The position numbers and the translations under genes are program-made. A stretch of DNA of 64,000 nucleotides from Lentzea fradiae. GTDB taxonomy: Bacteria; Actinomycetota; Actinomycetes; Mycobacteriales; Pseudonocardiaceae. Location of the stretch: contig NZ_FNCC01000010.1 of NCBI RefSeq assembly GCF_900100955.1, positions 1 through 64,000 on the forward strand. The letters are read 5' to 3'. Below, one piece after another: positions 25,543-34,516 of this stretch (its first letter is position 1; each line of letters starts with the position of its first letter). Under the pieces are notes generated by a model. That model saw nothing but the letters and a program-made list of their open reading frames with translations. It was not told the DNA's origin and searched no databases.

Positions 25543-27242
25543 CGTTGAACCGCCGCCAGGTGCTGGCCGGAGCCGGTCTGGCGCTGGCCTCCGGACTCGT
25601 CAAGCCCGGTGCCGCGACCGCCGCGGAAGAGTTCGACGTCGTCGTGGTCGGCTCGGGCGCGGCCGGCATGACCGCGGCACTGACGGCGGCGAGCCGCGGC
25701 CTGAGCTGCGTGGTCATCGAGAAGGCGCCGACGTACGGCGGTTCCACCGCCCGGTCGGGAGCGGGCATCTGGATCCCCAACAACGAGGTCATCCTCGCCG
25801 CGGGCGTGCCGGACACCCCCGCCAAGGCCGCGCAGTACCTCGCGGCCGTCGTCGGCGACGTCCCGATCGCGCGGCAGCAGGCGTACCTGACGCACGGCCC
25901 GCGGATGATCTCGTTCGTCGTGCGCGCCAGCCCGCTGCGGTTCCGGCACATGGACGGCTACAGCGACTACTACCCGGAGCTGCCCGGTGGCATCGCGCGG
26001 GGCCGGTCGATCGAGCCGGACGTGCTCGACGGACGGGTGCTCGGCGACGAGCTCGCCCACCTGAACGCGCCGTACCTGGCCGTGCCGCCGGGGATGGTCA
26101 TCTTCGGCGCGGACTACAAGTGGCTCAACCTGGCCCTGGTCAACGTGAAGGGCGCCGCCACCGCGGCGGCGGCACTGGCCCGCGGCACGGCGGCGGCGCT
26201 GGCCGGGCAGAAACCCCTCACGATGGGCCAGGCGCTCGCGGGAGGACTGCGGGCGGGGCTGATGCGGGCGGGGGTGCCGGTCCGGCTGAACACCGCGCTC
26301 GAGGACCTGGTCGTGGAGAACGGCGCCGTGCGCGGAGTCGTGACGTCACGTGGTGTCCTCTACGCCCGGCGCGGCGTGATCATGGGCTCCGGCGGCTTCG
26401 AGCACAACGCGGCCATGCGCGCCCAGTACCAACGGCAGCCTATCGGTACACAGTGGACGGTCGGCGCGAAGGAGAACACCGGCGACGGCCACCGCGCGGG
26501 CGAACGGGCCGGAGCGGCGTTCGACCTGATGGACGACGCCTGGTGGGGCCCGGTGATCCCCACGCCCGGATCGCCGTACTTCTGCCTCGCCGAACGCACC
26601 CTCCCAGGTGGACTGATCGTGAACGCGGCCGGCCGCCGTTTCGTCAACGAGGCCGCACCGTACAGCGACGTCGTGCACGTGATGTACGACAAGAACCCGG
26701 CCGACCCGTGCATCCCCGCGTGGCTCATCGTCGACCAGAACTACCGCAACCGCTACCTGTTCGCGGACATCGCCCCGGCACTGCCGCTGCCCGACGGCTG
26801 GTACCAGTCCGGTGCGGTGGTGCGGAACTGGTCGCTCGACGGCCTGGCGTCCGCGATCGGCGTGCCCGCCGCCGCGCTGAAGGCGACCGTCAGCCGGTTC
26901 AACGGGCAGGCGATCACGGGCAGCGACGCGGACTTCCGCCGCGGTGACTCCGCGTACGACCACTACTACACCGACCCGGCCGTCATTCCGAACTCGTGCC
27001 TGGCACCGTTGTGGTTGCCGCCGTTCTACGCGTTCAAGATCATGCCGGGTGACCTGGGCACCAAGGGCGGCCTGGTGACCGACGCCCGTGCGCGCGTGCT
27101 GCGGCCGGACGGTTCGGTGATCCCGGGGCTGTACGCGGCGGGCAACGTCAGCTCGGCCGTGATGGGCCGCAGCTACGCCGGGGCGGGGTCGACGATCGGT
27201 CCCGCCATGACGTTCGGGTACATCGCGGGCAACGACGTCTGA
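25539..27242 (+). CDS. kstD: 3-Ketosteroid delta1-dehydrogenase KstD with a Tat-like leader
   Basis: KstD introduces the C1-C2 double bond into 3-ketosteroids, a step needed to open ring B. The 567-residue flavoprotein has the FAD motif VVVVGSGAAGMTAAL (about 34-48), YGGSTARSGAGIWIPNNEV, the substrate-side GYSDYYPELPGG, and FYAFKIMPGDLGTKGGL with a catalytic-type Tyr at ~497. The first ~28 residues (NRRQVLAGAGLALASG, ending ATA-A) read as a twin-arginine signal peptide, which classical cytoplasmic KstD1 enzymes lack. The ATG overlaps the previous stop. Confidence 0.88.
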   Translation: MTLNRRQVLAGAGLALASGLVKPGAATAAEEFDVVVVGSGAAGMTAALTAASRGLSCVVIEKAPTYGGSTARSGAGIWIPNNEVILAAGVPDTPAKAAQYLAAVVGDVPIARQQAYLTHGPRMISFVVRASPLRFRHMDGYSDYYPELPGGIARGRSIEPDVLDGRVLGDELAHLNAPYLAVPPGMVIFGADYKWLNLALVNVKGAATAAAALARGTAAALAGQKPLTMGQALAGGLRAGLMRAGVPVRLNTALEDLVVENGAVRGVVTSRGVLYARRGVIMGSGGFEHNAAMRAQYQRQPIGTQWTVGAKENTGDGHRAGERAGAAFDLMDDAWWGPVIPTPGSPYFCLAERTLPGGLIVNAAGRRFVNEAAPYSDVVHVMYDKNPADPCIPAWLIVDQNYRNRYLFADIAPALPLPDGWYQSGAVVRNWSLDGLASAIGVPAAALKATVSRFNGQAITGSDADFRRGDSAYDHYYTDPAVIPNSCLAPLWLPPFYAFKIMPGDLGTKGGLVTDARARVLRPDGSVIPGLYAAGNVSSAVMGRSYAGAGSTIGPAMTFGYIAGNDV

Positions 27243-27571
27243 GCCCTGCGCCGGGCGCGCCCGACCGGCCACCTCCACCCGCCAGCGTGTCACCCGACCG
27301 GCGCCCTCAACGCCTCCACGTGACATTGCTTTGGTACGCGGGGGCCCCGCGTACCGTACGCGGAAACGTGGGGCCCCCGCGTACCCGGCGGGAAACACGA
27401 AAGAGAGTCGTGTGTTGGTGGGGTGTTTACGGAGAGCAGTCGGGACGCTGTGCGTCAGCGTGACCCGCGGACGCCCGTGCCGGGACCGTCGTTCCCGCAC
27501 TTGACCGGCGGCGAACCGCGCGGCAGTGTGCTGATCAGTTGTGCCGGGACCAAAGGCGGTCGGGGGTGGGC
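27243..27571. other. Intergenic region with repeat copy 1
   Basis: This 329-base gap separates kstD from the ThuA-like gene. Apart from the structured repeat at 27317-27414 I see no coding potential. It may contain the kstD terminator and the promoter of the ThuA-Gfo pair. Confidence 0.6.
27317..27414 (+). repeat. Structured intergenic repeat, copy 1 (three hairpins)
   Basis: The element contains three successive hairpins. The first (27333-27355) has 11-base arms GGTACGCGGGG around a single G. The second pairs GTACGCGG (27356-27363) with CCGCGTAC (27377-27384). The third pairs CACGA (27396-27400) with TCGTG (27408-27412) around AAGAGAG. A diverged copy lies in opposite orientation at 38764-38855, with base changes in stems compensated on the other side. 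Confidence 0.75.
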
Positions 27572-28279
27572 GTGGAACGGCGGAGGGCGCTGGTGGTCCG
27601 CGGTGGCTGGGAAGGCCACCGGCCGGTGGAGGCCACCGAGATGTTCCTCCCCTTCCTGGAGGACAGCGGCTACGCCGTACGGGTCGAGGAGTCGACCGAG
27701 GTGTACGCCGACGCCGACGAGATGGCACGGACCGACCTGGTAGTGCAGTGCGTGACGATGTCTGAGATCACCGCCGAGGAACTGGCCGGGCTGATCGCGG
27801 CGGTCGAGGCCGGTACCGGTTTCACCGGCTGGCACGGCGGCATCGCCGACTCGTTCCGCGCGTCGTCGGACTACCTGCACCTGGTGGGCGGCCAGTTCGC
27901 CACGCATCCCGGCAAGGAACCGTGCGAGCGCCAGGGCGGGCAGGAGGACAACTACCTGCCCTACACGGTGAACATCACCGCGCTGGGCCGGGAGCATCCG
28001 ATCACCGCAGGCGTCGAGGACTTCGACCTCGTCACCGAGCAGTACTGGGTGCTGCACGACGACCTGGTCGACGTGCTGGCCACCACCACGCATCCGGTCA
28101 GGCCGTGGCATCCGTGGCACCGGCCGGTGACCTCCCCGGCGATCTGGACCCGCCAGTGGGGCGCGGGAAGGATCGTGGTGACGACGCCGGGACACGGTCT
28201 CGACGTGCTGGAGCACCCCAGTGTCCGCACGATCATCACGAGGGGGATGACGTGGGCGACCCGCACCGTGTCGGAGTAG
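27572..28279 (+). CDS. ThuA-like glutamine-amidotransferase-fold protein
   Basis: This ~235-residue ThuA-domain protein shows RALVVRGGWEGHRPVEA, a central GFTGWHGGIADSF (the amidotransferase-like nucleophile region without a Cys), and YWVLHDDLVDVLAT. ThuA proteins accompany sugar-modifying Gfo/Idh enzymes. The GTG at 27572 is preferred because GGGGG lies 5 bases upstream; GTG at 27566 is possible. It overlaps the following dehydrogenase by 28 bases, so the two are co-translated. Confidence 0.75.
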   Translation: MERRRALVVRGGWEGHRPVEATEMFLPFLEDSGYAVRVEESTEVYADADEMARTDLVVQCVTMSEITAEELAGLIAAVEAGTGFTGWHGGIADSFRASSDYLHLVGGQFATHPGKEPCERQGGQEDNYLPYTVNITALGREHPITAGVEDFDLVTEQYWVLHDDLVDVLATTTHPVRPWHPWHRPVTSPAIWTRQWGAGRIVVTTPGHGLDVLEHPSVRTIITRGMTWATRTVSE

Positions 28280-29346
28280 TGGGCGTCGGGTTCATCTCCC
28301 GCGCCTACCTGGACACGCTTTCCGGTCAGACCGCTGTGCGCGTCACGGCGGTCGCCGACCTCGATGCGAACCGAGCGGCGGAGGCGGCCGCACGGATACC
28401 GGGTGCCGCCGCGGTGAGCGTCGAGAGCCTGCTCGGCGGGGCGGACGTCGACACGGTGCTGAACCTGACCGTCCCCGCGGCCCACGCCGAGATCACGCGC
28501 CGCGCGCTCGACGCGGGCAAGAACGTCTACGTCGAGAAGCCGCTCGCCGTCACGTTCCCGGAAGGGCGGGAGGTCCTCGACCGGGCCGCCGCTGCCGGTG
28601 TCGTGGTCGGGTGCGCACCGGACACCGTTCTGGGCACCGGCACGCAGACCGCGCGGGCGGCGATCGACGGCGGGCTCATCGGACGCCCGTTGTCGGCGAT
28701 CGCGACGATGATCACGCCGGGGCACGAGCGCTGGCACCCCCACCCCGACTTCTACTACGTCGCGGGCGGTGGCCCGCTGTTCGACATGGGGCCGTACTAC
28801 CTCACCGCGCTGATCCACCTCCTCGGCCCGGTGCGCGCGGTGGTCGGCACGGCCAGCCGCCTGCGCTCCGAACGCGTCATCGGATCCGGACCGCGTTCGG
28901 GCGAACGGATTCCGGTCGAGGTCGACACGCACGTCTCCGGCGTGCTCGAACACGCCAACGGCGCGCTTTCGACCATCACGACCAGTTTCGACGGGGTGAC
29001 CACCACCGCGGCGCCGATCGAGGTGCACGGCGAGACGGGCACGCTCGCCGTCCCCGACCCGAACCACTTCGACGGCGAGACACGCATCTTCCCGCTCGAC
29101 GGCGACGAATGGCGCACCCTTCCCACCAGCGCGGGGTACACGGGCGCGGGCCGCGGGGTCGGCCTCCTCGACCTCGTCACGGCGGAAGGGCGGTCCCCGC
29201 GCGCCAGTGGCGAACTGGCGCTGCACGTCCTGGAAACGATGACCGCGGTGCTCCGTTCGGTGGACGAGGGCCGGCGGATCGAACTGACGACGACCGTGGA
29301 GCGGCCGGTGCCGGTACCCCTGTCTCCGTGGACGAGTGCTACCTGA
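28252..29346 (+). CDS. Gfo/Idh/MocA-family NAD(P)-dependent oxidoreductase
   Basis: This 364-residue oxidoreductase has the N-terminal Rossmann site VGVVGVGFISRAYL and the family's EKP motif (NVYVEKPLAVTFPEG), followed by the GGGPLFDMGPYYLTALIHLLG segment with the usual catalytic region. It probably oxidises a sugar or inositol-type alcohol. The GTG follows GAGGGGGAT. It is coupled to the ThuA gene. Nothing in its sequence ties it to urea or to sterols. Confidence 0.84.
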   Translation: MGDPHRVGVVGVGFISRAYLDTLSGQTAVRVTAVADLDANRAAEAAARIPGAAAVSVESLLGGADVDTVLNLTVPAAHAEITRRALDAGKNVYVEKPLAVTFPEGREVLDRAAAAGVVVGCAPDTVLGTGTQTARAAIDGGLIGRPLSAIATMITPGHERWHPHPDFYYVAGGGPLFDMGPYYLTALIHLLGPVRAVVGTASRLRSERVIGSGPRSGERIPVEVDTHVSGVLEHANGALSTITTSFDGVTTTAAPIEVHGETGTLAVPDPNHFDGETRIFPLDGDEWRTLPTSAGYTGAGRGVGLLDLVTAEGRSPRASGELALHVLETMTAVLRSVDEGRRIELTTTVERPVPVPLSPWTSAT

Positions 29347-29356
29347 ACCGTTCAGG
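29342..29356. repeat. 15-base palindrome over the Gfo/Idh stop codon
   Basis: CCTGAAC and GTTCAGG are perfect inverted arms around one base, overlapping the TGA of the oxidoreductase gene. It is too short and lacks a T run for a convincing terminator, so it may be a protein site. Two tandem CTGAAGTGG copies follow at 29401-29419. Confidence 0.45.
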
Positions 29357-29706
29357 CGTATCCGTTCTCGGGCAACAAGAGCATCGATGACCAAGACTGT
29401 CTGAAGTGGACTGAAGTGGTGCGCGCGCCGTGACCTGGTGTTCCGATCGCGGAGTCCGGCGAACCGGGTGCTTCCGTCCGGGGGAACCGCCGCGGGACCT
29501 CGCCCGCCACCGCCGCGAAGCCATGTTTCCCTGACATCACAAGAACTTGAGCCTACCGGCGGGTTCGGCTACGGCGCCGTAACCGCGCGCCGGAACCGCC
29601 GCAACATCGCGAACCTAGCGTGGCGACCCTGGATACAGACCTGTATCCAGCAGCTCAGAGGCGGCTTCGACGAGCTCCGCGCTGCCTCGGCCTTCGCGAA
29701 AGGCTC
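29347..29706. other. Intergenic region upstream of urtA
   Basis: This 360-base gap has no convincing gene. It holds the palindrome over the upstream stop, a short tandem repeat at 29401-29419, and the inverted repeat at 29629-29650 that I take as the urt operator. A GTG-started extension of urtA from 29620 is open but lacks any leader-like sequence. Confidence 0.6.
29629..29650. promoter_or_regulatory. Inverted repeat upstream of urtA, probable GntR operator
   Basis: Arms CTGGATACAG and CTGTATCCAG are perfect 10-base inverted copies separated by AC, 57 bases before the urtA start. FCD-type GntR regulators often bind short GTAT-ATAC-like palindromes. Such a regulator is the last gene of this operon (34517-35179), so an autoregulatory link is likely but untested. 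Confidence 0.68.
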
Positions 29707-30966
29707 ATGCGGATGAACATCTCATCAGCACGGCGGCTGGTCGCCGTGGCGACGGCGTCGGCGATGGTGTTACTCAGTGGCTGCGGTGCTCGTGTGTCCG
29801 ACGACACCGCGACCGCCGGGGAGGGGACGTCCTGTGTCGACACCTCGGGATCGTCGGTCAAGATCGGTTTCCTCAACTCCCGCTCCGGCACCATGGCCAT
29901 CAGCGAGAACACCGTCTACAACTCGTTGAAGCTGGCCGCGGACCAGATCAACGCCGCGGGAGGCGTCGAGGGCAAGCAGCTCACCATCGTCGCCGAGGAC
30001 GGCGCGTCGGAACCCACGGTGTTCGCGGAGAAGGCCGAGAAGCTGATCCGCGGTGACTGCGTGGCGGCGGTGTTCGGCGGCTGGACCTCCTCGTCGCGCA
30101 AGGCGATGCTGCCGGTCTTCGAGTCCAACAACGCCCTGCTGTTCTACCCGGTGCAGTACGAGGGCCTGGAGTCGTCGAAGAACATCTTCTACACCGGTGC
30201 CACGACCAACCAGCAGATCGTCCCGGCGCTCGACTACCTGAAGGAGAAGGGCGCGAAGAGCCTGTTCCTGGTGGGCAGCGACTACGTGTTCCCGCAGACC
30301 GCCAACAAGATCATCAAGGCGTACGCGAAGGCGAACGGGATCGAGGTCAAGGGCGAGGAGTACGCCCCGCTGGGCCACACCGACTTCTCCACGATCGTCT
30401 CGAAGGTCAAGGCCGCCGGTGCCGACGCCGTGTTCAACACCCTGAACGGCGACTCGAACGTGGCGTTCTTCAAGGAGTACAAGAACGCGGGCCTCACGGC
30501 CGAGGCGATGCCGGTGCTGTCGGTGTCGATCGCCGAGGAGGAGGTCGGCGGCATCGGCATCGGCAACATCGTGGGCCAGCCGGTGGCCTGGAACTACTAC
30601 CAGACCATCGACAGCCCGCAGAACAAGAAGTTCGTCGCCGACTTCAAGACGGCCTACGGGGACGCGAAGGTCACCTCCGACCCGATGGAGGCCGCCTACA
30701 CCTCGCTGTACCTGTGGAAGGGCATGGTCGAGAAGGCGAAGTCGTTCGCGGTGGCGGACATCCAGAAGGCCGCGGGCGGGGTCAGCTTCGAGGCCCCGGA
30801 GGGCACGGTCACGGTCAACGGCGACAACCACCACATCGCCAAGACCGCGCTGATCGGCAAGATCGCCCAGGACGGGCTGATCTACACCGACTGGACCTCC
30901 GGCAAGCCGATCGAGCCGGACCCGTTCCTCAAGTCCTACCCCTGGGCCGCCGGGCTGTCCGGCTGA
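29707..30966 (+). CDS. urtA: Urea-type ABC transporter, substrate-binding lipoprotein UrtA
   Basis: This ~419-residue protein starts with a lipoprotein signal: [19 protein letters not shown] then LLSGC, with the lipidated Cys near residue 26. It then shows the UrtA-type [20 protein letters not shown] and [20 protein letters not shown]. UrtA binds urea (or short-chain amides) outside the membrane for UrtBCDE. A GAAAGG box lies just upstream; an ATG at 29713 is an alternative. A strong hairpin follows the gene. Confidence 0.88.
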   Translation: MRMNISSARRLVAVATASAMVLLSGCGARVSDDTATAGEGTSCVDTSGSSVKIGFLNSRSGTMAISENTVYNSLKLAADQINAAGGVEGKQLTIVAEDGASEPTVFAEKAEKLIRGDCVAAVFGGWTSSSRKAMLPVFESNNALLFYPVQYEGLESSKNIFYTGATTNQQIVPALDYLKEKGAKSLFLVGSDYVFPQTANKIIKAYAKANGIEVKGEEYAPLGHTDFSTIVSKVKAAGADAVFNTLNGDSNVAFFKEYKNAGLTAEAMPVLSVSIAEEEVGGIGIGNIVGQPVAWNYYQTIDSPQNKKFVADFKTAYGDAKVTSDPMEAAYTSLYLWKGMVEKAKSFAVADIQKAAGGVSFEAPEGTVTVNGDNHHIAKTALIGKIAQDGLIYTDWTSGKPIEPDPFLKSYPWAAGLSG

Positions 30967-30980
30967 GCATCCGCGCGGAA

Positions 30981-31009
30981 CCGCCGGCCGGGCGCCACCC
31001 GGCCGGCGG
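30981..31009 (+). terminator. Intercistronic hairpin between urtA and urtB
   Basis: Arms CCGCCGGCCGGG and CCCGGCCGGCGG pair perfectly over 12 bases with a 5-base loop, 15 bases after the urtA stop. There is no T tract. Such hairpins after a binding-protein gene usually stabilise its mRNA or cause partial termination, giving more UrtA than permease. Confidence 0.7.
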
Positions 31010-31038
31010 CCTGCCGCTCCGACTCACGGAGGCGTGTC

Positions 31039-31923
31039 GTGGAAATCCTGCTGAGCCAGCTGTTCAACGGTCTGTCGGGCGGGTCGATCCTCCTGCTGGC
31101 CGCACTCGGTCTCGCTTTGACGTTCGGCCAGATGGGCGTCATCAACATGGCGCACGGCGAGTTCATCATGGCCGGTGCCTACACCGCGTACGTCGTGCAG
31201 AACCTGCTCGGTGACGCCGGACTCTCGCTGCTCGTGTCGCTCCCGGCTGCCTTCGTGGTGGGCGGGCTGCTCGGGATCGCCCTGGAGGCGTTGCTCCTGA
31301 GGAGGATGTACCACCGTCCGCTCGACACACTGCTCGTCACCTTCGGCGTCTCCCTTGTACTGCAACAGCTCGCGCGTGACGTGTTCGGAACGGCCGGGGT
31401 CGACGTCGCCGCGCCCGCCTGGCTGTCCGGTCCCGTGGTGGTCTTCGGGACGGCCTTCCCGAAGACCCGGTTGTTCATCCTCGCGCTCGCCCTCGTGGCG
31501 GTGGCCGTACTCGCCTCGCTGCTCGCGTTCACTCCGCTGGGCCGCCGGATTCGCGCGACGGTGCAGAACCGGTCCCTGGCGGAGAGCTCGGGCATCTCCA
31601 GCAGGAGGACCGACCGCGTCACGTTCTTCGTCGGCTCCGGCCTCGCCGGTGTCGCCGGGGTGGCGCTCACGCTGATGGGGTCGATCTCGTCGAACCTGGG
31701 CACCGCCTACATCGTGGACGCGTTCCTCGTGGTCGTGGTCGGCGGGATCGGGCAGATCAAGGGCGCGGTGATCGCGGCGTTCGTGCTCGGCGTGGCCCAG
31801 TCGTGGATCGAGTACTCCACCACCGCCTCGATCGCCAAGGTCGTCGTGCTGGCGATCGTCGTCGCGTTCCTCCAGCTCCGCCCCCAGGGCATCTTCGTCG
31901 TACGGACCCGGAGTCTCGTATGA
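31039..31923 (+). CDS. urtB: Urea-type ABC transporter permease UrtB
   Basis: This 294-residue LivH-type permease has about eight hydrophobic spans. It opens MEILLSQLFNGLSGGSILLL and has TFGQMGVINMAHGEFIMAG, the hallmark of UrtB/LivH, and VVGGIGQIKGAVIAAFVLG near the end. It forms the membrane pore with UrtC. The GTG start follows CACGGAGG. It overlaps urtC by ATGA. Confidence 0.88.
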   Translation: MEILLSQLFNGLSGGSILLLAALGLALTFGQMGVINMAHGEFIMAGAYTAYVVQNLLGDAGLSLLVSLPAAFVVGGLLGIALEALLLRRMYHRPLDTLLVTFGVSLVLQQLARDVFGTAGVDVAAPAWLSGPVVVFGTAFPKTRLFILALALVAVAVLASLLAFTPLGRRIRATVQNRSLAESSGISSRRTDRVTFFVGSGLAGVAGVALTLMGSISSNLGTAYIVDAFLVVVVGGIGQIKGAVIAAFVLGVAQSWIEYSTTASIAKVVVLAIVVAFLQLRPQGIFVVRTRSLV

Positions 31924-33029
31924 ACCTGAAGTCGTTTCTCACCGGTAGATGGGCGGTCGTGGGCGGGTTCGTCCTCGCCGCGGTCCTGTTGCTCGTCGTG
32001 GCCCCCGCGCTGCTCACGCCGTTCCGGCTCGGGCTGCTGGGCAAGTACCTCTGCTTCGCGATGGTCGCCGTCGGCATCGGCCTGGCCTGGGGCCGCGGCG
32101 GGATGCTCGTGCTCGGCCAGGGCGTGTTCTTCGGGCTGGGCGCCTACATCATGGCGATGCACCTCAAGCTCGCCGACGCCCCGGCGAGCACCGGGGTGCC
32201 CGACTTCATGGCGTTGATCTCCTCGGACGGCGTGCCGTTCTGGTGGGAGCCGTTCCGCTCCGGCGCGGTCACCCTCGTCGCGATCGTGGTGGTCCCCGCC
32301 CTGGCGGCCGTGCTGCTGGGCCTCGCCACGTTCCGGCGGCGGGTCCGCGGCGCGTACTTCGCCATCCTGTCGCAGGCGCTCGCCGCCGCGTTCGCGATCC
32401 TGCTGATCGGCAACCCGCGCAGCACGGGAGGGTCCACCGGTCTCAACAACTTCAAGGGGTTCTTCGGCTTCTCGCTGCGCGATCCGGCGAACCGGCTGAC
32501 CCTGTACGTCATCGCGGTCGTCGCTCTCCTCGCGATGGTCGCCGTCGCCCGCCAGCTGATGGTGAGCAGGTACGGCGAACTGCTCGTGGCGTGCCGTGAC
32601 GCAGAGGAACGCGTGCGGTTCCTCGGCTACGACCCGGCGGCGATCAAGACCTTCGCCTACGCCGTCGCCGCCGTGATGGCGGGGGTGGCCGGGGCGTTGT
32701 TCGTGCCGATCGTGGGCATCATCTCGCCGAACGACGTCGGCATCGTGCCGTCGATCGGGCTGCTGATCGGCGTCGCGATCGGCGGGCGCACGACGTTGCT
32801 CGGGCCGGTGCTCGGCGCGATCGCCGTCGCGTGGGCGGAGACGTCGCTGTCGGAGCGGTTCCCGTCCGGCTGGACCTACGCCCAGGGGCTGCTGTTCATG
32901 CTCGTCGTCGCGTTCCTGCCGGGCGGCCTCGCGTCGCTGGGCCCGGTGCTGCGCGGCTGGCGCGACCGGCTCCGCCCCGCCGTGCCCGCCGAGAAGACCT
33001 CGGTCCCGTCGCTCTCGGGGGGTTCGTGA
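31920..33029 (+). CDS. urtC: Urea-type ABC transporter permease UrtC
   Basis: This 369-residue LivM-type permease has GIGLAWGRGGMLVLGQGVFFG, the conserved region after the first spans, and LIGNPRSTGGSTGLNNFKG and GRTTLLGPVLGAIAVAWAE. The cytoplasmic CRDAEERVRFLGYDPAAIK loop is the EAA-like contact to the ATPases. It is coupled to urtB and to urtD by stop/start overlaps. Confidence 0.88.
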   Translation: MNLKSFLTGRWAVVGGFVLAAVLLLVVAPALLTPFRLGLLGKYLCFAMVAVGIGLAWGRGGMLVLGQGVFFGLGAYIMAMHLKLADAPASTGVPDFMALISSDGVPFWWEPFRSGAVTLVAIVVVPALAAVLLGLATFRRRVRGAYFAILSQALAAAFAILLIGNPRSTGGSTGLNNFKGFFGFSLRDPANRLTLYVIAVVALLAMVAVARQLMVSRYGELLVACRDAEERVRFLGYDPAAIKTFAYAVAAVMAGVAGALFVPIVGIISPNDVGIVPSIGLLIGVAIGGRTTLLGPVLGAIAVAWAETSLSERFPSGWTYAQGLLFMLVVAFLPGGLASLGPVLRGWRDRLRPAVPAEKTSVPSLSGGS

Positions 33030-33811
33030 TGAACGCCGACTACCTGGAACTGACCAACCTGACGGTGAGCTTCGACGGGTTCGTGGCCGTGGACCGGGTG
33101 AACATGTCGGTCCTGCCGGGCGACCTGCGGTTCCTCATCGGGCCCAACGGCGCGGGCAAGACCACGCTGATCGACGCGGTGTCCGGGCTCGTGCCCGCGA
33201 CCGGCTCGGCGCGGTGGGCGGGGGAGGACCTCGTCGGGCGCAAGGTGCACCGCATCGCCCGCCTCGGGGTGGGACGCACCTTCCAGACCGCCACGGTGTT
33301 CGAGGAGCTCACCGTCACGCAGAACCTCGACATCGCGGCCGGTGCGCGCCGCGGCGTGCTCACCCTCGCCCGCCGCCGCACGCGGGTGCCCGAGGTCGTC
33401 GTGAAGGCGATGGAGACGATCGGGCTCACCGACCTCGCCGAGGTCCCCGCCGGCACGTTGTCGCACGGCCAGAAGCAGTGGCTGGAGATCGGGATGCTGC
33501 TGGTGCAGGACGCCCGTCTGCTCATGCTCGACGAGCCGGTGGCGGGCATGAGCGCCGAGGAGAAGGACGAGACGGGGCGGCTGTTGCGGCGCATCGCCGC
33601 CGATGCCGATCTGACCGTGGTGGTGGTCGAGCACGACATGGACTTCATGCGGGCGTTCGCCACGTCCGTCACGGTGCTGCACGCCGGGAAGGTGCTCGCC
33701 GAGGGCTCCGTGGAGCAGGTGCAGGCGGATCCGCGGGTGCAGGAGGTCTACCTCGGACCGGGGGAGCATTCGAAGGCCGTGACCGAGGCAGTGCTGGGGG
33801 AAGGGGTCTAG
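33029..33811 (+). CDS. urtD: Urea-type ABC transporter ATPase UrtD
   Basis: This 260-residue LivG-type ATPase has Walker A GPNGAGKTT, the Q-loop segment GVGRTFQTATVFEELTV, the signature LSHGQKQWLEIGM and Walker B LLMLDEPVAGM. The SHGQKQ variant is typical of UrtD. It starts at an ATG sharing one base with the urtC stop; a GTG three bases earlier is also possible. Confidence 0.88.
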   Translation: MNADYLELTNLTVSFDGFVAVDRVNMSVLPGDLRFLIGPNGAGKTTLIDAVSGLVPATGSARWAGEDLVGRKVHRIARLGVGRTFQTATVFEELTVTQNLDIAAGARRGVLTLARRRTRVPEVVVKAMETIGLTDLAEVPAGTLSHGQKQWLEIGMLLVQDARLLMLDEPVAGMSAEEKDETGRLLRRIAADADLTVVVVEHDMDFMRAFATSVTVLHAGKVLAEGSVEQVQADPRVQEVYLGPGEHSKAVTEAVLGEGV

Positions 33812-34504
33812 ATGTTGCAGCTCGACGACGTGGAGGTCGCCTACGGACGCACGTCCGTGGTGCACGGAGTCACCATCGAGGTGCCCAAGGGTGGTGTCAC
33901 GGCGATCATGGGGCACAACGGCGCGGGCAAGACCACGCTGTTACGTGCGGCCGTCGGAACTCTGCCTGCCCGCAAGGGACGGGTACTGCTCGACGGGGAG
34001 GACGTCACCGCGCTCGCGCCGCACCAACGCGTGGCGCGCGGCCTCGGCTACGTGCCGCAGGGACAGCAGTCCTTCGGTCAGATGACGACCATGGAGAACC
34101 TGCGCGTGGTCGCGGACGGACGTCCACGCGGTGCGGCGCTGATCGACGAGGCCCTCGACCTGTTCCCGGCCCTGCGAGGGCTGCTCGGCAGGCGTGCCGG
34201 TCTGCTGTCCGGGGGTCAGCGGCAGCAGCTCGCGATCGCCCGCGCCCTCGTCACCCAGCCGAGGGTGCTGATCCTCGACGAGCCCACCGAGGGCATCCAG
34301 CCGTCGGTGGTCGCCGAGATCGAGGAGATCATCCTCGGCCTGACCAGGCGCGGCGACCTGTCGGTGTTGCTGGTGGAACAGCACGTGGGCTTCGCGTTGT
34401 CGGCCGCGCACTCCTACTACGTCCTCGCCTCCGGCAGAGTCACGTCGTCCGGCTCTGGTGGTGAGTCCGCTCTCGCCGACGTTCGCGCTGCGATGGCCAT
34501 CTGA
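33812..34504 (+). CDS. urtE: Urea-type ABC transporter ATPase UrtE
   Basis: This 230-residue LivF-type ATPase has Walker A GHNGAGKTTLL, signature LSGGQRQQLAIARAL, and Walker B VLILDEPTEGIQPSVV; the GIQPS wording is typical of UrtE. It starts directly after the urtD stop (TAGATG) and pairs with UrtD to energise transport. No urease genes are seen anywhere in this window. Confidence 0.88.
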   Translation: MLQLDDVEVAYGRTSVVHGVTIEVPKGGVTAIMGHNGAGKTTLLRAAVGTLPARKGRVLLDGEDVTALAPHQRVARGLGYVPQGQQSFGQMTTMENLRVVADGRPRGAALIDEALDLFPALRGLLGRRAGLLSGGQRQQLAIARALVTQPRVLILDEPTEGIQPSVVAEIEEIILGLTRRGDLSVLLVEQHVGFALSAAHSYYVLASGRVTSSGSGGESALADVRAAMAI

Positions 34505-34516
34505 GGCCGTCGCACC

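Noticed and set aside
27333..27355. Hairpin of repeat copy 1 as a plain kstD terminator
   Set aside because: It lies ~90 bases after the stop, has no T tract, is followed by two more hairpins, and recurs with covariation in another place, which fits a repeat element better.
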